DNA of 64,000 nt from Granulicella paludicola. GTDB lineage: Bacteria; Acidobacteriota; Terriglobia; Terriglobales; Acidobacteriaceae. The notes beneath the pieces were generated by a model that saw only the letters and a list, made by a program, of their open reading frames with translations, did not search any database and had not been told where the DNA came from. Position numbers and translations under genes: made by a program. Shown piece by piece: positions 60,711 through 64,000 of the stretch; position 1 is the first letter of the stretch; the number at the start of each line of letters is the position of its first letter. Location of the stretch: positions 744,001 through 808,000 of the forward strand of contig NZ_JAGSYC010000025.1 in NCBI RefSeq assembly GCF_025685545.1, in the 5' to 3' direction.

Positions 60711-63014
60711 CTAGCGAATCACGATCAGCTCGGTCTCATATGGCTTCAGGTTGAGCTTGATCGTGACCGCTCCACTGCTGTGAGTCGACGGCAGTGGGCT
60801 CACGGTGCCATCCTGCGGCGACCAAAGTTCGGCCCTCGTTCCTTTCGAGTGAAAGGTTGCGGAAGGGGCCTTCGCTTCTGCGCCTTCATTGAAGATCAGA
60901 TACACGTCGGCATCCGCTAGCCTTCTCGCCATCACCTTCAGCGCCGTATCGGGACTATCAAGCGCTACGGTGTGGGCGCGGATGACACCCGTCACGGCAG
61001 CCTCAATAGCTGTGGGCACAATCTGAGGCTTCAAGGGCTCTACTGGTGGCTGCGCTGGCGGTGTTGGTGTCGCCGGTAGTTGCGCCGATGTCTCAATCGT
61101 CGCGAACGCAAACTCCCGCGACGCAGCTGCGCGAGCATCGAGGATCGTTCTGTTGTAGATCATCGAAGGTGCGCGACCGAGAAAGAGAACCTTACCGCCA
61201 CCCTTTGCGAACCCTCTTAGGCGTTCGAGTTCGGTCTCGCTTATCACCAGTGGAGAGGGAACGATCACCGTACGATAGCGGTTACCGCTAAGCGTTTCGA
61301 AGCCTCCTTTGCCGGACTTTAGGTCGCTCGCGAGCGCGTCGTTATTGATGATGTCGAAGTCGATCTGCCGCTCCGAAAGCATCTGCTCCGTCGCCACAAA
61401 GGCCGTATCGCTGGCCGCGTCGCCAAGCCACATCGAACTTGAAGGAAGATAGAGCGCTACCTCCGCTGCGGGTCGCCCCATGCTCATCACATAGCTAAGT
61501 CGCTGCACATACTGCATCAGAGCGGGCCAGCCGGGATCACGCATTACCTCCGGCGGTCCTCCCTGGCGCTCTTGTCGGGCAGAGATATTCTCGGCTTTCT
61601 GGGGCGGTGTTGCAGGATAGTACATCGTCTCCACAAGGTTCACGCCGCGAACGATTTGCTCATTCAGAATGTAGCGCGCCATCGTGATGTCGGGCGCAGG
61701 GCGATATGCGGCAAAGCTCTCGGTGAAGGCCCTCGGATGTCCGTACACATGCGCTGCGCTTGCCGCCAATCTGGGGAAGTCGGAGATCGTGTCCGTCCAA
61801 ATCTGATGCCAGATTGAATCGATCCCTGGCACCTGAACGTATTTCATGTCGCGCATGAACTCGCCTTCTGATTTCACAAGTGCCAGTTCCATCTCTTCAT
61901 GATTCAGATGGACCTGATATTCGACGCGATGCGCGGCACACCACTCAGCCTGTGGTTTGAAGAAGCCGTCGCGAAACATCTGCGAGAAGACGTCGTAGTA
62001 ATCGCCTTTGGCCCGCACCTCCTCTGCCGTCAACGTTGCGGGCACCTGCCCGCGGCTGGTCTGCGCAGCGATCAAAGCGGCTACATAGGGCCGGACATCA
62101 TAGCCTTTCAACCGCTTAAATCGTTCGAAGAACGCAGGCGTCCAAGGCAGGCCGGAGATGGAATAGTCCGGTTCATCGCCGCGAAAGCCAAGGATCGTCG
62201 TGCCGAACGCCTCCGACATTGCGTCGTAGTATTGCTGATGGACGAACTGGAGGTATGCCTGCGTGGCAGCCGGATTTAGATAATCCTCCAGCGATTGCGA
62301 CTGGTCCTTCTGGTGCGTCGGATTGGTGTCGCTCCTCGTCGGCGAGGTGCGAAAGACGTGCTCGACTACCAGCACTGTCCAGTCTTGCCCCGTCGGCGCG
62401 GTCCAGTGAAGTTGGCCGTCGCCAGGGATAGTGACGGCTATCCGTTCTCCCGAAGAACTTTGTGCAACGACAGCCACCGTCTCCGCCTTGATCGGCACGG
62501 TTAGCGTCTCGCCGCCATGCACTGGTAACCGCCTTTCGATCGACAGGGCCTGCATCCGCAGCGTAGGCTTCTCGCTTGAGAACCTGCCGCCTGCAAATCC
62601 GCTAGGATAGCCGATATCGTCGACGATCCACACGCGCAGATCACGCTTCTTTGCTTCCTGCACAAATTGCTTGAAGAAGGCGAAATACTCCGGAGACAGG
62701 TACGGCTGCACCATGCCACCGCCAGCCTGCACCGTGACCGCACGAAAACCAAGAGCCTTTATGACATCCAGGTCGCGCCGCGCGCTCTCGAGAGTCACCG
62801 GTCCGTTGAGTCCATAATAAGGTTCTGGCCCATACTCCGAAGGGGGCGCGAGCCACGCCTTCGCCATCGCTGCAGCTGTGGGCATTTGCAGCTTTTGCCA
62901 CGGCTGTTGCGCACTTATGGCCAGTGACTCTATCAGGTTCAAGGCACAGAATAGAATCGCGGCAGTGTTGCGAGCGTATGGCTTCAATCGTAAATCTCCC
63001 AGAGTTTTATACAT
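60711..63014 (-). CDS. GH106-like alpha-L-rhamnosidase family protein
   Basis: About 767 residues with a signal peptide (TAAILFCALNLIESLAISAQ). The barrel part shows PWQKLQMP..., LDVIKALGFRAVTVQAGGGM, LRVWIVDDIGYPSGFAGG, FRGDEPDYSISGLPWTPAFFERF with the acidic pair typical of GH106/GH2-related catalytic sites, and YQVHLNHEEM. The C-terminal third is a jelly-roll-like region ending in LKPYETELIVIR. GH106 enzymes cut terminal alpha-L-rhamnose from rhamnogalacturonan side chains; the assignment to that exact family is by wording and context. ATG at 63014 is chosen over an upstream frame to 63146 because it begins the signal peptide. Confidence 0.75.
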   Translation of the reverse strand: MYKTLGDLRLKPYARNTAAILFCALNLIESLAISAQQPWQKLQMPTAAAMAKAWLAPPSEYGPEPYYGLNGPVTLESARRDLDVIKALGFRAVTVQAGGGMVQPYLSPEYFAFFKQFVQEAKKRDLRVWIVDDIGYPSGFAGGRFSSEKPTLRMQALSIERRLPVHGGETLTVPIKAETVAVVAQSSSGERIAVTIPGDGQLHWTAPTGQDWTVLVVEHVFRTSPTRSDTNPTHQKDQSQSLEDYLNPAATQAYLQFVHQQYYDAMSEAFGTTILGFRGDEPDYSISGLPWTPAFFERFKRLKGYDVRPYVAALIAAQTSRGQVPATLTAEEVRAKGDYYDVFSQMFRDGFFKPQAEWCAAHRVEYQVHLNHEEMELALVKSEGEFMRDMKYVQVPGIDSIWHQIWTDTISDFPRLAASAAHVYGHPRAFTESFAAYRPAPDITMARYILNEQIVRGVNLVETMYYPATPPQKAENISARQERQGGPPEVMRDPGWPALMQYVQRLSYVMSMGRPAAEVALYLPSSSMWLGDAASDTAFVATEQMLSERQIDFDIINNDALASDLKSGKGGFETLSGNRYRTVIVPSPLVISETELERLRGFAKGGGKVLFLGRAPSMIYNRTILDARAAASREFAFATIETSAQLPATPTPPAQPPVEPLKPQIVPTAIEAAVTGVIRAHTVALDSPDTALKVMARRLADADVYLIFNEGAEAKAPSATFHSKGTRAELWSPQDGTVSPLPSTHSSGAVTIKLNLKPYETELIVIR

Positions 63015-63342
63015 TGTCGAACCCGTAAGTGAGAAATACTTTCTCCATTGAAAACCAGAGATTTGCAGCAATGCTTCTGGCAGATTAAAAAACTTAAAAA
63101 CTTGATTCGCACCAAGTTCAAGAGTTGTTGTGCGACTGCCTGGCATCTGCGCAAATCTTGCCCAAACGAATCACATGACAGCAGCCAAACCCATCTTCAT
63201 TTCCCACAACGGGAAGTTTCAGAGGCTAGAAAAAACTTAGAAGGTTTTTACCAATCCTTCCTGCGATCTACCTCGTAAGCGAGACACAGATAGTTTGTTA
63301 TCCGCGAAGCGAGCAAAGAGTCGAGATTAACCTAACCTGGAG
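63015..63342. other. Divergent intergenic region
   Basis: 328 bases between the GH106-like gene and the Crp/Fnr gene. It holds both promoters; a short A/T-rich hairpin around 63228-63246 (AAAAAC/GTTTTT) is the only structure noted. No gene seen. Confidence 0.45.
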
Positions 63343-64000
63343 ATGTGCCCTGTGAAATGGACTGATGCCTATCCCTTTACAGAGTCGGGCCAATATACGA
63401 ACGATGTCGAAGGATCGACCTTCCCCGCGTTTGCCCCCATTCTGTCCGATGCGTTCGAAAATCTGAAGGACTTACCTGAGCCCGTAGAGGTTCCCCCGGG
63501 GACACTAATGTTGGAGCAGGGAGAGATTTGTAAGACGGTTTGGCTGATTCGTGACGGGCTAGTTCGACTCAGTTACGTTAGCCCAGAGGGACGCGAGACG
63601 ACACTGGGCCTGCGCGCGGCGGGCTGGTTCGGCGGAGCGGCCTGCCTTGTGATGCACACCCCAAGCGTCTGCTCCGTGAAGGCTGTCACACCCTGCGTAG
63701 TCTCACGCATCAGCGCGCTGGATTTCAATCAGCGGCTTACGCAAAACGCCCGTCTGATGCGCTACTTCGTCTCTTCCCTCTGCCTCGAACTTATCGCGCA
63801 GACCTCCGCCCAGGTGCGCTTGATGAGCGATAGCGCCGAGCAGCGATTGGACAGCTTCATGCGCGAACGCAGTGTCAAACATCCGCAGATCAGAACCTTG
63901 GACGCCTTGCCTATGCTCAAACAGATGGAGCTCGCACAGCTGCTCAGCATCACGCCGGAGCATCTGAGCCGTCTCCTCCGCCGCTCTCACAAGAGCGCAG
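63343..64000 (+). CDS. Crp/Fnr-family regulator, C-terminus cut by window edge
   Basis: An open frame from ATG at 63343 (or GTG at 63352, better spaced from GGAG) runs past the window end, 219 codons. Residues about 40-150 form a cyclic-nucleotide-binding-type beta-roll (VPPGTLMLEQGE, VWLIRDGLVRLSYVSPEGRE, LGLRAAGWFGGAAC, VKAVTPCVVSRISALDF). A dimerisation helix (CLELIAQTSAQVRLMSDSAEQRL) and the start of a Crp-type winged helix (MELAQLLSITPEHLSRLLRR) follow. The glycine/arginine pattern of cAMP binding is not present, so the signal may be different. Divergent from the rhamnosidase-like gene. Confidence 0.85.
   Translation, partial: MCPVKWTDAYPFTESGQYTNDVEGSTFPAFAPILSDAFENLKDLPEPVEVPPGTLMLEQGEICKTVWLIRDGLVRLSYVSPEGRETTLGLRAAGWFGGAACLVMHTPSVCSVKAVTPCVVSRISALDFNQRLTQNARLMRYFVSSLCLELIAQTSAQVRLMSDSAEQRLDSFMRERSVKHPQIRTLDALPMLKQMELAQLLSITPEHLSRLLRRSHKSA

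Overview
The window looks like chromosomal DNA of a GC-rich, Gram-negative soil or plant-associated bacterium, most likely Acidobacteriota (class Terriglobia). The grounds are Oar-like TonB-dependent receptors with a carboxypeptidase-regulatory N-terminus, very large BNR/VPS10 exported proteins, the futalosine menaquinone enzyme MqnD, exported proteins with a membrane-interrupted Ig-type tail, and frequent Tat signals. This is inference from family content; no marker such as 16S rRNA is present. No rRNA, CRISPR array, insertion sequence or prophage was seen.

Layout. 0-9.4 kb (minus strand): start of a receptor-type protein, two paralogous BNR/VPS10 proteins around a ferric-reductase-like membrane protein, and a YegD-type Hsp70. 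10-24 kb: secreted and uptake functions for polymers: a carboxylesterase, a PL5 alginate-lyase-like enzyme behind an Oar-like receptor, a divergent membrane-tethered regulator, a GH105 hydrolase and an ExeM-type extracellular nuclease. 24-37 kb: housekeeping genes: tRNA-Lys, mqnD, bioY, ftsB-like, a ZIP transporter, fructokinase mak, gph, an RND adaptor, efp, coaBC-panC-panB and lexA.

37.2-41.2 kb is a compact motility-control block: a response regulator, a dimerisation-domain-only kinase fragment, a sigma-54 activator with no DNA-binding domain, a consensus sigma-54 promoter in front of fliA (sigma-28), a tiny membrane protein, then a consensus sigma-28 promoter in front of flgM. A motA-motB pair at 57.3-58.8 kb also has a candidate sigma-28 promoter, but motA is broken. 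No flagellar structural genes lie in the window.

41.3-50 kb: dienelactone hydrolase, rpsO-pnp, an EamA-like transporter, rmlD/rfbD, a LacI regulator, an aberrant tRNA-Glu and DUF2164. Short GGGCTTCAGCCC-type palindromes are scattered through 42-52 kb, and 47-49.8 kb has strong C-over-G asymmetry whatever the coding direction. 50-64 kb: a Tat-exported HisC-like aminotransferase, a hybrid kinase carrying a whole phosphorelay plus its own LuxR-type output, a phosphodiesterase-like enzyme, the motAB remnant, a GH28/GH106 pectin-rhamnoside pair and the start of a Crp/Fnr regulator.

The strongest candidates for something undescribed are the single-polypeptide phosphorelay (52.5-55.5 kb), the motility-control block (37.2-41.2 kb) with its truncated signalling proteins, and the decayed motA.
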